From CAWCKS01 sp963796195 (lineage in GTDB: Bacteria; Pseudomonadota; Alphaproteobacteria; Rhizobiales; Xanthobacteraceae): DNA of 64,000 nt. Numbering within the stretch: the first letter of the stretch is position 1; every line of letters begins with the position of its first letter. The position numbers and the translations under genes are program-made. The stretch is taken from contig CAWCKS010000002.1 of the NCBI GenBank assembly GCA_963796195.1, positions 1-64,000 on the forward strand. Direction: 5' to 3'. Positions 19,355 to 28,144 of the stretch are shown in pieces. The notes beneath the pieces are model-generated. The model worked only from the letters and a program-made list of their open reading frames with translations, did no database searches and was not told where the DNA came from.

Positions 19355-20899
19355 TTATTTCTTGTTGTCGACGAAATAGATCGAGGTCGGATCCGGCTTG
19401 CCTTGAGCGTTCGGGAGCTCACCGGCAATCGCTTTGCTGTAGACCGAGATGTTCGGGCGGAAGAACAGCGGCAGGTGCGGCACCTGCTCGACCCACAGCT
19501 TGTCGAGCTGGGCGAATAGCGGTTTCTGTTCGGCAGTGGTGTAAGTCGCTGCGATCTTGTCGAGCAACTCATCGATCCCCGGATATTTGGTGTGCGCGCC
19601 GTTGTATTGGCCGCCGGAGCCGGAGTTTTGCTGGAAGGTTAGGAACGGATGCGGCCGGCCGGAGAAGCCGATTTGCAGCAGCGGAAAGTCGTGCTTCACA
19701 GCCGCGGCTTGCAAGCAGGCGCTCGGAGTCATCATGGTGACGTCGAGCGTGAAACCGGCGGGCTTCATCTGCTCGCGCTCGATATCGATGATGTCGGCCC
19801 CATATCCCGTGGAAGGACTGCCACAAATCTTCAGGGTCAGACCATCGGGATAGCCAGCATCGGCCAAAAGCTGCTTGGCCTTTGCCGGGTCATACTTGAT
19901 CGCGTTCGCCCACTCCGGCGTCGACGCGAAGCTCGATGGCGGTACGGGAAGCGAGGTCGCGCCCTCGCCGCCGCCTTCGCCGATGATGGCGTCGCGCAAC
20001 ACCGCGCGGTCGAGCGACATCGCAAGCGCCTGCCTGACCTTCAGGTTGTCCAGCGGCGGGCCGTTGTAGAGGGCTATCTCATAATAAGCGAGGGTCGGCT
20101 CGCTCTCGACACGGATTCGTGGATTGGCCTTGAGCACTGACAAGTTCTTCGGGTCGAGCGCGAACGCGTAGTCGACCTGGCCGGTGAGTGCCGCGCTGAC
20201 AAGCGAGGTCGGATTCGCAATGAACTTGAAGTTGATCCCGCTCAGCTTGATGCGATCCGCGTCCCAGTAGCCGGGAAATTTCTCGATCTCCATCGCTTGC
20301 CCGGCGGTCCACTTCTTGATGTGAAACGGACCGGCGCCGACCGGCGCGCGTTCAAAATCCTTGCCCATCTTCTTCAGCGCCGCGGCCGAGATGATCATGC
20401 CGGCGCGATCGGCGAGGATGGCGGTAATGGGCGAATACGGCTGCGCCAGTGTCAGTGACACAGTGAGCGGATCAACCACGTCGATCGACTTGACGATGTC
20501 GAGGTCCTTGACCCGCCCATCGTCCTTGAAATGAACGAGGCTCGCCTTCACGGCTTCCGCGTCCATCGGCGTGCCGTCCTGGAATTTCAGATTGGGCCGC
20601 AGCTTGAACTTGAAGACGGTCTTGTCTTCGCCGGCGAACTCCCAGCTCTCGGCGAGACCCGGCCTGGGCTCCAGCGTCTTCGGATCGAACCGCAGGATGC
20701 GCTCGAACAGGCTGTAGAGATAAGGGTAATCGGTTCCGGCGACGCCCTGCCCGGGATCGAGCGTGAAGGGTTCTGAGGCGATGCCGATCGTCAGCACATT
20801 ATTTCTGGCGTCGGCATCCGCAGCACCAACCTGAACAAGCAGCGCGAGCCCAATCGCCGCACACAGCCTTGCCGCCTGTTGGATCGCCTTGCGCATCAT
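19355..20899 (-). CDS. Peptide-type ABC transporter substrate-binding protein (family 5, DppA-like)
   Basis: 514 residues from the ATG at 20899, chosen because GGGAGGA precedes it. An N-terminal signal peptide of about 30 residues (Lys/Arg, then a Leu/Ala-rich core, then ADADA) directs it to the periplasm. The family 5 signature is seen in ESWEFAGEDKTVFKFKLRPN followed by FQDGTPMDAEAV, and in NLKVRQALAMSLDR. Family members bind di- and oligopeptides, nickel-chelates, opines, glutathione and other compounds, so the ligand is open. Genes for the permeases lie 43 bases upstream and CoA-transferases 27 bases downstream. Confidence 0.92.
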   Translation of the reverse strand: MMRKAIQQAARLCAAIGLALLVQVGAADADARNNVLTIGIASEPFTLDPGQGVAGTDYPYLYSLFERILRFDPKTLEPRPGLAESWEFAGEDKTVFKFKLRPNLKFQDGTPMDAEAVKASLVHFKDDGRVKDLDIVKSIDVVDPLTVSLTLAQPYSPITAILADRAGMIISAAALKKMGKDFERAPVGAGPFHIKKWTAGQAMEIEKFPGYWDADRIKLSGINFKFIANPTSLVSAALTGQVDYAFALDPKNLSVLKANPRIRVESEPTLAYYEIALYNGPPLDNLKVRQALAMSLDRAVLRDAIIGEGGGEGATSLPVPPSSFASTPEWANAIKYDPAKAKQLLADAGYPDGLTLKICGSPSTGYGADIIDIEREQMKPAGFTLDVTMMTPSACLQAAAVKHDFPLLQIGFSGRPHPFLTFQQNSGSGGQYNGAHTKYPGIDELLDKIAATYTTAEQKPLFAQLDKLWVEQVPHLPLFFRPNISVYSKAIAGELPNAQGKPDPTSIYFVDNKK

Positions 20900-20942
20900 G
20901 TCCTCCCGTTTTTCGTTGTGATTATTGGAGCAGAGTTTCACG

Positions 20943-21740
20943 TCACGGACCGGTCCACCGGTCCCGCAACTCGTCGCCGATCCGGTATAGCGCGAGCACC
21001 GTGACCGCGACCACGATCCCCGGCGCAAAGGTGGCCTGCGGACTGACGATGATGTACGGAAAGCTTTCGGCGAAGGCACTGCCCCAGCTCGGAAACGGCG
21101 GCTGCAGACCGACGCCCAGGAACCCCAGGCCGACCTGCGCCAGCAGCGACAGCCCCATCAGCAATGTCAGCTGCACGATCACCGGCGCCGCAGCATTTGG
21201 CAGCACGTGTCGCCACATCCGATAGATGCCTGACAGGCCATACATCCTGGTGACCAGGACGAAGTCGCGGTTGCGAACCGCCATCACGCCGGAGCGCACC
21301 ACGCGCGCCAGCACCGGCGAATAGACGAGCCCGATCGCCACCATGCTCATGCGCAGGCTCGGCCCGAAAATCGCGGTCAGTACGAGGGCGAGGACAAGCC
21401 CTGGAAATACCAGCATCGCGTCGGCGATGCGCATGAGAAGGAGGTCTACCAGACCGCCGACATAGCCCGCGGACAAGCCCCAAGGCACGCCGACAAGGGC
21501 GGCGATCCCGACGGCAATGAGAACTCCTGTCAGCGCCGGCCGCGTCCCGATCATCAGCCGGCTGAGCACGTCGCGGCCGAGATTGTCGGTGCCGAGCCAG
21601 TGCGCCGTGCTCGGCGGCGCAAACGGATGCCGCAGATCCTGTGCGATCGGATCGTAGGGGACGATCAACGGGCCGAAGATCAGGATGACGACAAGCAGCG
21701 TGACAAATGCCAGTGCAATATAGAAGTCGAGGCGCGGCAT
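20943..21740 (-). CDS. Peptide-type ABC transporter permease, DppC-like
   Basis: 265 residues starting at MPRLDFYIALAFV (ATG 21740). Five to six hydrophobic membrane segments are visible. The DppC N-terminal motif is present (HWLGTDNLGRDVLSRL), as is the EAA-type loop around RNRDFVLVTRMYGLSG...HVLPNAAAPVIVQ that docks the ATPases. It pairs with the DppB-like permease, encoded two bases upstream, to form the translocation channel in the inner membrane. Confidence 0.92.
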   Translation of the reverse strand: MPRLDFYIALAFVTLLVVILIFGPLIVPYDPIAQDLRHPFAPPSTAHWLGTDNLGRDVLSRLMIGTRPALTGVLIAVGIAALVGVPWGLSAGYVGGLVDLLLMRIADAMLVFPGLVLALVLTAIFGPSLRMSMVAIGLVYSPVLARVVRSGVMAVRNRDFVLVTRMYGLSGIYRMWRHVLPNAAAPVIVQLTLLMGLSLLAQVGLGFLGVGLQPPFPSWGSAFAESFPYIIVSPQATFAPGIVVAVTVLALYRIGDELRDRWTGP

Positions 21741-21742
21741 GC

Positions 21743-22684
21743 TCAACTCCTGTTCCGCGGATCGAGCGCGCCGCAGGCAATGTCCACCAGCATATTGATG
21801 ATGATGACGGCCACCGTCAGCACGAGCGCAACGCTCTGGACTGTCGGGTAATCTTTCTGCAGAACGCCGGTAACGAGCATCGCGCCAAGGCCCGGAATCA
21901 CGAACACCTGTTCGACCAGCACGGCGCCGCCGAGCAAGGCTCCAGCGATGATGCCGCTGATGGTGACGACCGGCACCAGCGCGTTCTTCAGCGCGAATTT
22001 GAGATAGATCGCCGCCGGCGCGAGGCCCAGCGAGCGCGCGGTCCGGATGTAGGGCGAATCGAGTGCCTGAATCATCCCGCTGCGGGTGAAGCGCGTCACG
22101 ACCGCGGCGGCACCCGAGCTCAGCGTCAGCACCGGCATCAGCATCGATGCGATGTGGTCTTGCCATCCGGACGACCACGGTTCGAGGCCGGTCGCCGGCA
22201 GCCAGGCGAGCTTGATGGCAAACAGATTGATCGCGACCATCGCCATCCAGAACTCGGGGATCGCAAGCGCGATGCCCGATAAGGTCGTGATGGTGCTGTC
22301 CACCGCGCTTCGCCGATAGATCGCCGACGCCGTTCCAAGCGGCAGCCCGACCAGCAATGCAACGAACAGGGCCGCCAGCGCCAGTTCCAGCGTGTGGGGG
22401 AAGCGATCAGCGATGTCGGCGCCGATTTGCCTGTTGTCGAGCAGAGCACGGCCGAAATCGCCATGCAGAATGCCGTTCAGCCAGCTCAGATACTGCTCAT
22501 ACAGCGGCCGATCGAGACCGAGTTGCGCGCGGATGCGTTCGATCGTCTGCGGCGAGGCGTCCTCGCCCGCGATGGTTTCGGCCGCACCGCCCGGAATGAT
22601 CTGCACCATCGCAAAGATGAGAATGCTGCCGAGCAGGGCGGTCGGCAGCAGCAGGAGCAGGCGTCGAAAGATCAGGCTTAGCAT
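21743..22684 (-). CDS. Peptide-type ABC transporter permease, DppB-like
   Basis: 313 residues, normal for DppB. First membrane helix at residues about 9-30 (LLLLLPTALLGSILIFAMVQ), followed by the periplasmic region with PGGAAETIAGEDASP and QLGLDRPLYEQYLSWL, characteristic of the family. Later helices and the cytosolic EAA loop (ALDSPYIRTARSLGLAP...ALKNALVPVVT) follow. It is the first gene of the 13-gene minus-strand operon. The 225 bases upstream, shared with the divergent LysR gene, must hold the promoter. Confidence 0.92.
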   Translation of the reverse strand: MLSLIFRRLLLLLPTALLGSILIFAMVQIIPGGAAETIAGEDASPQTIERIRAQLGLDRPLYEQYLSWLNGILHGDFGRALLDNRQIGADIADRFPHTLELALAALFVALLVGLPLGTASAIYRRSAVDSTITTLSGIALAIPEFWMAMVAINLFAIKLAWLPATGLEPWSSGWQDHIASMLMPVLTLSSGAAAVVTRFTRSGMIQALDSPYIRTARSLGLAPAAIYLKFALKNALVPVVTISGIIAGALLGGAVLVEQVFVIPGLGAMLVTGVLQKDYPTVQSVALVLTVAVIIINMLVDIACGALDPRNRS

Positions 22685-22909
22685 TCAAGGCCGACAACGA
22701 TCAGCGTCAGAAGGACAATCTTCTCCATCGGCAAGCTACCAGCGATCTGCGCGAAGGGCGATCCAGACGCTCTTTGCATGGGTTTGTGCAGAAATAGCGG
22801 ATTGCAGTCGTGCTTTCGAGTTCATACTGGGATGCCTTGAAGGACCTAATCGCTAGCCGGACCTGATCGCTGGACAGACTTGGCGCGCTGCGCCGCAACA
22901 GATGCTGAT

Positions 22910-23881
22910 ATGCCCCCTACGAAGCTGCAACTATCGCAAGAGCTTATCGTCGACCCAGAGCTGACACAGCTGTTTCTGGCCATTGTGCAATCCGGGAACA
23001 TCGCAGCCGGAGCCAAGGCGCTCGGCATTTCGCCGTCCTATGCCAGCCGCAAAATCCTGTTGCTGGAGAAGGTCGTCAATGCGCGGCTGTTCACGCGCAC
23101 CACGCGGGCGTTGATGTTGACCAAGGCCGGCGAAGCCTATCTCACCTATGCCCGCGATGTCAGCAATCGCGGCAACATCCTGCGCGACGAACTGGCTGCG
23201 CTGCAGGATGAGCCGGCCGGCCTCGTGCGCCTGGCCTGTCAGATCTATTCCGGTCACAACTACCTGAAATCGTCGATCGCGCGGTTTCGCGAGAGCTACC
23301 CCGATATCCGCTTTCAGGTAAAGGTTTGCGACCATCCCGCCGAGCAGATCGCGCAAGGCTATGATCTCGCGATCAACTCCGGTCCGATCCCGCCGGGAAA
23401 TTTCATCGGCCGCAAGATCCAGGAATACCACCGCGTCCTTTGCGCGGCGCCGAAATTGATCGAAAAGAATTTCCTTCCCAAGACGCTGAAGGATCTCGAC
23501 CGTCTGCCGTGCCTTAGCAACTCCCTCAGTCACCCGAACCTCTGGCATTTTGTCGACGAGGGTGGACGACGCGTCAGCTACTCGATCACGCCGGTCATCG
23601 AAATCAACTCGCTGTCGCTGCTGCGCGAGCTGGCCATACAGGGCGCAGGCGTCATCTATATCGGCGAACACATCGTGCGCGAGGACATCGCGGCCAAACG
23701 TTTGGTGCGGCTCCTGCCGAATTATATCGGCACCGACGCCAAGGGAGAAAGCTTCACGATCCGACTGATCTTTCCCGAGCGACAAATTCCACTGCGCGCA
23801 AAACTGTTCGCGCAGCATCTCGAGGAAGATGTGCAACGAACCAATGCAGAAACGTCCTCCGCCTCACGCAGGCGAAGCTAG
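22910..23881 (+). CDS. LysR-family transcriptional regulator
   Basis: The winged helix-turn-helix is near residues 15-75: LFLAIVQSGNIAAGAKALGI, then SPSYASRKILLLEKVVNARLF and RTTRALMLTKAGEAYL. The rest is a periplasmic-binding-protein-like effector domain. I start it at ATG 22910 (MPPTKLQLS); an in-frame TTG at 22880 would add ten residues, and neither has a strong ribosome site. It is transcribed away from the peptide-type ABC/CoA-transferase operon and shares its upstream region, the usual arrangement for a LysR activator and its target. The inducer is presumably the imported compound or its CoA ester, by inference. Confidence 0.88.
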   Translation: MPPTKLQLSQELIVDPELTQLFLAIVQSGNIAAGAKALGISPSYASRKILLLEKVVNARLFTRTTRALMLTKAGEAYLTYARDVSNRGNILRDELAALQDEPAGLVRLACQIYSGHNYLKSSIARFRESYPDIRFQVKVCDHPAEQIAQGYDLAINSGPIPPGNFIGRKIQEYHRVLCAAPKLIEKNFLPKTLKDLDRLPCLSNSLSHPNLWHFVDEGGRRVSYSITPVIEINSLSLLRELAIQGAGVIYIGEHIVREDIAAKRLVRLLPNYIGTDAKGESFTIRLIFPERQIPLRAKLFAQHLEEDVQRTNAETSSASRRRS

Positions 23882-23903
23882 ACTTGCGGATTCACTGCTC
23901 AGG

Positions 23904-24882
23904 TCAGGTCAGAGCTTTGAGGCGCGGGAGCAATCTCATCGCATTGCGAGTTCGGATCATGTCCTTTTCGTCTTCCGAAAACCCGGCAAAGGCATCAAAG
24001 GTCCTGATGTGCGGGGCGATCGTCGCCTCGGGCATGTAGGGATAATCGTAGCCGACGACCAACCGATCAGCCGCCACAAATTCCTTCAGGATCGCCAAGT
24101 TGGTCTTATGACCCATTGCGGTCAAATCATAATGGACCGATCGAAGCTGCTGCATCGCGGTCGCGATCGAGATCGATCCGCCGCGCCCGGGAAACCTTGC
24201 TACTGAGCCGGTGATTCTGGTTGCGAGGAACGGCACGGTGCCTCCGCCATGTGGCACGACGATGTTGAGTCTGGTGAAGCGGCCAAGCGCGCCGGAACGC
24301 AGCAGGTTCGTCAGCATCCGCGTGCTGTCGAACGGGAATTCGAGAATGGGCGATGGCAGGCCAAGTCCGATCCTGTCGAAGGCCACCGGCTGCGCGGGAT
24401 GAATGAATATGGTCGCTCCCCGGTCGTTCAGTCTCTCAAGAACCGGATCGAACAGAGGATCACCGAGATATTTGCCCTCATAGCTCGAGAACAGGCCGAC
24501 GCCATCGAATCCGCTGGTCGAACGCAAAATCGATTTCCTTCAGGGCGGCATCGACATCGGGCAGCGGCAGGGCGGCGAGATTGGCGAAGCGCCGCGGATG
24601 GGCTTTGACGATCGAAGCAAGCTCTTCATTCAATTGCCGGCAGAGCCGGAGGTTGTCCGCAATCGGCAGAAACTGGGTGCCGGGTGAACTGACCGACAGC
24701 ACGCTCACCGCGATCTCGTGCTTGTCCATGCACCGTATGGTGTCGTCAATGCTCCAGCTCGGCACCGGATAGCCGTCTGCGACCACCGCTCCGCCAGCAT
24801 TCACAAAGCCCGCCGCTTGCAGCGCTTTCGTGTAGAACTCAGGGATGATGTGCGCGTGAAAGTCGACGGTGTGTTTTGCCAT
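23904..24882 (-). pseudogene. Amidohydrolase of the ACMSD / gamma-resorcylate decarboxylase family (one frameshift)
   Basis: From ATG 24882 (MAKHTVDFHAHIIPEF) the N-terminal metal site HxH is DFHAH. The frame changes near 24515 and continues to 23904 with IFIHPAQP, VPHGGGTVPF (metal and catalytic His) and ADRLVVGYDYPYM with the family Asp. The corrected protein of about 325 residues matches TIM-barrel amidohydrolase-2 enzymes that decarboxylate or hydrolyse aromatic and vinylogous acids. It is convergent with the LysR gene 22 bases away and is not part of the ABC operon. A decarboxylase or hydrolase role for the same catabolic process is possible but unproven. Confidence 0.82.
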
Positions 24883-25139
24883 CTTTCGAAAGCCCTTGCT
24901 TCGCCAACTGTTCGGCACCCCAACCAGGCCATCGCGCGATCGGTCTGAGGTTCTTTGGCGACGGAGAAAATTCAATACTGTGCAATTGAAAAGTTCAAGT
25001 TGCTCCACCGCGATCGAAGGCGAAATCGGCGGCCGAGCCTGCACCAGGCTTCTGCCAGGATTGCGGGGGCCCCAAACAACACAACGCCGGCGAGCGTCGA
25101 GACGCCGCCGGCTTTGACGCTTAACGGAAGGTCAGCAGG

Positions 25140-25343
25140 TCAATCGTTAGCAGGTCGCGGCAGCTGCTTGATCACGCCATTGGATAACAGCAATCGCTCA
25201 TTTTGAGCGATGGCGCGCTTGACCCGGTCAACACGTTCGCGGATCTTCCGCTTCGCTGCAACGTTCCTGGCTGCTTTTAAAGATTCCTGGAAATCCTCGA
25301 GGATCTCGGCGAGCAACACATTGAGTGAGCCTTCGTCAGACAT
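25140..25343 (-). CDS. Small conserved hypothetical protein, helical and charged (67 aa)
   Basis: A 67-residue protein rich in Glu, Lys, Arg and Ala (EILEDFQESLKAARNVAAKR...VDRVKRAIAQNERLLLSNG). It is predicted to be two amphipathic helices, with no membrane segment and no motif I can assign. The balanced composition and absence of competing frames suggest a true gene. The ribosome site is weak. It stands alone, 368 bases from the cold-shock gene, both on the minus strand. Confidence 0.55.
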   Translation of the reverse strand: MSDEGSLNVLLAEILEDFQESLKAARNVAAKRKIRERVDRVKRAIAQNERLLLSNGVIKQLPRPAND

Positions 25344-25711
25344 GCGTTCGCGGGTCCCGGTTCACTCTGCGCATTCGCGCGGTCAGAGCGGCCCGGCGCA
25401 GCGTACCGGTCCGCGCGCCGGGCCTAACGCTGCAAGATCTCAATGGATCGCAGTCGCTGGCTGGAACGTAGCGGCTTATTGCACGAGATAGTAGCATTAA
25501 ATGGATCGACGCAATCGTGCGGCTCGCACATACGATTGAACTGTTGGTGCGATCGCAGCGGATGCAGCGCTAGCGAGGAAGCAAATCGACCTGGCTCCGG
25601 AAATAACTCGTCAACAAAAACCCGCGTACGGCGAGCCGGACGCGGGTCCAAGAACCACAAACCTTGCCAGTACATCCGTGATCAAGGTGATATGGCTGTC
25701 GGCGCGGCCGA
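25344..25711. other. Gene-poor spacer downstream of the cold-shock gene
   Basis: No convincing gene is present. An open frame at 25424-25675 on the minus strand has unlike-protein composition and overlaps a terminator. The only structure I can support is the hairpin terminator near 25615-25647. Confidence 0.5.
25615..25647 (-). terminator. Rho-independent terminator of the cold-shock gene
   Basis: Read on the minus strand: ACCCGCGT, a 12-base loop region, ACGCGGGT, then a run of T. The eight-base stem is perfect and lies about 65 bases past the stop of the cold-shock gene. Confidence 0.75.
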
Positions 25712-25921
25712 TCAGGCGGCGCTCAGATTGTCTGCCGATGACTTGCCAGTCCTTCGGTCGGCAACAACCTCATATTGGACCTTTTGTCCTTCGTTGAGGC
25801 TGTGCAACCCCGCGCGTTCGACGGCGCTGATGTGCACGAAGACATCTTTGCTGCCATCGTCCGGCTGAATGAAGCCGAAGCCCTTTTGGCTGTTAAACCA
25901 CTTTACGATTCCTTGCGACAT
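25712..25921 (-). CDS. Cold-shock domain protein (CspA family)
   Basis: 69 residues forming one complete cold-shock domain. RNA-binding motif RNP1 is KGFGFIQPD and RNP2 is VFVHIS, preceded by GIVKWFNSQ. Such proteins bind single-stranded RNA/DNA and melt secondary structure during cold or growth shift. The C-terminal half (EVVADRRTGKSSADNLSAA) is the alphaproteobacterial form. It is monocistronic with its own terminator. The 5' leader of about 240 bases may carry thermo-responsive structure as in other csp genes, not verified here. Confidence 0.95.
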   Translation of the reverse strand: MSQGIVKWFNSQKGFGFIQPDDGSKDVFVHISAVERAGLHSLNEGQKVQYEVVADRRTGKSSADNLSAA

Positions 25922-26163
25922 AAGAGACTTCTTTCGATACGTGTTTGGTTCGGCGGCGCGATCGCGCCGGCCGATAGATCAATCGAGATTTGGAGGAAGG
26001 TCGTCAGTCCGGACGCATAGCGCGCGGCGAGGCCAAGTCGTTCGGCCGAAACTCGATGCGCTGGACATAGTGCATCAACGTGGCCGGCACAAGGGCCGCG
26101 ACCCCCTGAACAAGAAGACGCTGGTGTTTTTCTTTCGCCCAGGTGCGTATGCGGATCGGCATC

Positions 26164-26403
26164 CTACGCGGAGTAGTCCGCGGCAAAACTGAGAGCAAGG
26201 AGGGTATTGCCAGTCCCGTTGGGACCCTCGGTCACCCAAAGACGCCACGGGGTGCCCCGCCATAGCAGTCCATCCTCGATGTCCGACAGCAGTGCTCCTG
26301 ACAGCCTTACTGCCGCACTTCGAACCTCGGCAACGTCTTGAAGTTCGGTACCCTCGCTGTCCCAGGCCATTTTGCCATAGGAAACATGGAAGAAGCAGCG
26401 CAT
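26164..26403 (-). CDS. DUF6894-type small protein
   Basis: 79 residues from ATG 26403, with AAAGGA a few bases before it. It opens with RCFFHVSYGKMAWDSEGTEL and has VRSAAVRLSGALLSDIED and WRLWVTEGPNGTGNTLLALS. This is the pattern of the DUF6894 family (FFH..., D.EG.EL, A...A, W...V...), common in Bradyrhizobium and Methylobacterium. No function is known. It stands between the cold-shock gene and another tiny gene, all on the minus strand. Confidence 0.75.
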   Translation of the reverse strand: MRCFFHVSYGKMAWDSEGTELQDVAEVRSAAVRLSGALLSDIEDGLLWRGTPWRLWVTEGPNGTGNTLLALSFAADYSA

Positions 26404-26520
26404 GAAAAATCCTTTCGTCGCCCGCGTCGACACCTCGCCGCGAAGCCGGACGCTTCTCGTTTCCCTGATACTTTTTCGGTAAACCAAATCTCGCAGCGGG
26501 AATTCTAGCGCTTTTAGGAG

Positions 26521-26757
26521 CTATTTCTTGGAAGCCGTCTTCCGCTTCGGCTTTTCCGGCGGCGGGTTCAACAACGCGGCCTCACGATCTGCGGCTTCCT
26601 TGGCCAGTCGCAGCGCCCGCAGCCGCTCCGTATTCTTGTCGACCGCCGCGGTTTTCGCCGCGTATTCAGCCATCGCCAGCTTGCCCTCGGCGAGGAGCCG
26701 GTTCCTTTTGTCGGACGGAGTTTCCACACCGGGACTAACGACCCTCGTTTTCGCCAA
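26521..26757 (-). CDS. Small Lys/Ala-rich conserved hypothetical protein
   Basis: I place the start at TTG 26757, since GGAAGGAAAG stands three bases before it and a family-like LAKTRVVSPG opening follows; the frame is open to 26841 but without a ribosome site. The 78-residue product has a helix NTERLRALRLAKEAADREAA and a basic tail PKRKTASKK, consistent with a nucleic-acid- or membrane-surface-associated protein. It shows no known domain. Proteins of this look are frequent in Bradyrhizobiaceae. Confidence 0.6.
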   Translation of the reverse strand: MAKTRVVSPGVETPSDKRNRLLAEGKLAMAEYAAKTAAVDKNTERLRALRLAKEAADREAALLNPPPEKPKRKTASKK

Positions 26758-26962
26758 CGACTTTCCTTCCGCGTTACGACCGCTAAGTGACTGTCGTACT
26801 ACGACAATTAGGCCATCATTACAATCGAATGTTCTGTCCAATGATCAAGCAACGGTTGTACGCTCAGCAGCTTGGAGCAATCGGCACGATCATTCGCTCC
26901 GCGGCATCGTCATGCGATACCCCGCCGATAAGCGGACGGATGGAACCTAACTCCGGCTGGCC

Positions 26963-27292
26963 TTAATTTTCGGCGCAACCACCGTCGGCCGCACGCACCG
27001 CACGTCGACACTCTTCGGGCGTTGGTGGTCTTTGTACCGTCCTGACCAGCCTTCCGGAACCAACTCTGGCGTCGCGCAGAGCGAGCCGGCAATTCATTCC
27101 CTCGAATTCGAAGATATCGGCGCGATCAGCATCGCCGTCGAATTCCTTCCAGGCATGTCCGGCAATCCAGCGCAATGCCTGCTTAATGTTGGCAAACGGC
27201 AGCGAGATACTCGGCGCTTCGAAGCCGGAGCCCACCTTCACGATGTACGTCGTGCTAGGCGATCTCAACTCGAGCCCCGCCATTCCCGGCAT
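26963..27292 (-). CDS. Small hypothetical protein
   Basis: About 109 residues from ATG 27292, or 106 from ATG 27283; the true start is uncertain because either overlaps the end of the next upstream gene. It contains TTYIVKVGSGFEAPSISLPF, an ALRWIAGHAWKEFD segment and a C-terminus with PTPEECRRAVRAADGG. No domain is recognised. It overlaps the gene transcribed before it by roughly 30 bases, suggesting co-transcription. Confidence 0.5.
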   Translation of the reverse strand: MPGMAGLELRSPSTTYIVKVGSGFEAPSISLPFANIKQALRWIAGHAWKEFDGDADRADIFEFEGMNCRLALRDARVGSGRLVRTVQRPPTPEECRRAVRAADGGCAEN

Positions 27293-27551
27293 CAACCGGA
27301 TCATCGGCGGCCGTCGAGACCACCGTGCGGGTCTTCTCGACGGCATCATAAATCTTGACCTGGAGCATCGGAAAACGAGTCTTCAGCTGAATTGCTTTCG
27401 CCCGGGCGTCGCTTTCGCTCTCAAACTGGTTCTTCATTCGACCATCGACCTCGAGAATAAATCCGCTTTTTGGCCTGACATCTGCACGACTGATGTTTGT
27501 CGGCTGCGGTTCGTCATAGACGGGCATCTCCATCAACCCCGGCTTCTTCAT
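27255..27551 (-). CDS. Small conserved hypothetical protein (98 aa)
   Basis: Starts at ATG 27551 after GAGGAG with six-base spacing. The product opens with MKKPGLMEMPVYDEPQ and then has SGFILEVDGRMKNQFESESD and ARAKAIQLKTRFPMLQVKIYD, which looks like a compact alpha/beta fold. It has no signal peptide and no recognised family. It is second in a minus-strand run of tiny genes (27.0-28.1 kb). Confidence 0.6.
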   Translation of the reverse strand: MKKPGLMEMPVYDEPQPTNISRADVRPKSGFILEVDGRMKNQFESESDARAKAIQLKTRFPMLQVKIYDAVEKTRTVVSTAADDPVDAGNGGARVEIA

Positions 27552-27597
27552 TGCTGGCTCCTCAGTTAGCGGCGCGGCCACTCGCACGCCGCAGGCG

Positions 27598-27708
27598 TCA
27601 TCCCGTAATGAACTTGATCGCAACAACCAAACCGAGGACGACGACAGCCATCAGCCAGGTAGGAAAGCGATATTCGACAATTCGCTTGATCCTTTCCGGC
27701 TGGTTCAT
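27598..27708 (-). CDS. 36-residue single-pass membrane microprotein
   Basis: ATG 27708 overlaps the TGA of the upstream gene by four bases (ATGA). The product begins MNQPERIKRIVEYRFP, followed by one hydrophobic helix, WLMAVVVLGLVVAIKFI, ending TG. Positive N-terminal residues favour an N-in topology. The coupling to a gene that also encodes a membrane-anchored protein suggests the two work together. No homologue is recognised. It is below normal gene-calling length. Confidence 0.6.
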   Translation of the reverse strand: MNQPERIKRIVEYRFPTWLMAVVVLGLVVAIKFITG

Positions 27709-28136
27709 CGCGGTGTCGGTTGCGTGGCCGCAGCCTCAACCGACTGCTGTTCACTCTTGATCGCGCGTTCAATGGCCTCGATCAGATTCTGCAGCTCGAC
27801 AAATCTGGTACGCGCGCGCTCCGACCGGTCGCGGTCGAGCGGGCCGGCGAGAACCTTCGCGAACGGGTCGCGATCTTCAATCATACGCTCGCGCGCCTTG
27901 ATCAGAGTGGCAAGTCGTTCATTCATAGCGTTGTCCAGGCGGTGCTCTATTGACACGAAGATTCTTCGGCGCAACTCGATCGTCGCGGCGGATGACGGGC
28001 TGACAAGGTCGGCACGCAACGTCAGGAGCACTATAGTCAAAATGGCGACGAACGTCCGTGCGACAAGAGAACGGAACCGCGAAATACCCCGCTGCCGGAA
28101 AAGAAACTTCTGGCTATTGATCGCCAAAGAGCCCAT
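27705..28136 (-). CDS. Membrane-anchored coiled-coil hypothetical protein
   Basis: 143 residues from ATG 28136; an in-frame GTG two codons earlier is possible. A basic start is followed by one membrane segment (SLVARTFVAILTIVLLTLRA) and then a long charged helical region (ATIELRRRIFVSIEHRLDNA, VELQNLIEAIERAIKSEQQS), likely a coiled coil outside the membrane. Translationally coupled to the 36-residue protein. Divergent, almost back to back, with the gene starting at 28145, leaving virtually no intergenic promoter space. Confidence 0.6.
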   Translation of the reverse strand: MGSLAINSQKFLFRQRGISRFRSLVARTFVAILTIVLLTLRADLVSPSSAATIELRRRIFVSIEHRLDNAMNERLATLIKARERMIEDRDPFAKVLAGPLDRDRSERARTRFVELQNLIEAIERAIKSEQQSVEAAATQPTPR

Positions 28137-28144
28137 GGTCACTT

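Noticed and set aside
25424..25675. 83-codon minus-strand open frame downstream of the cold-shock gene
   Set aside because: It overlaps a clear rho-independent hairpin, has no ribosome site and does not resemble any protein.
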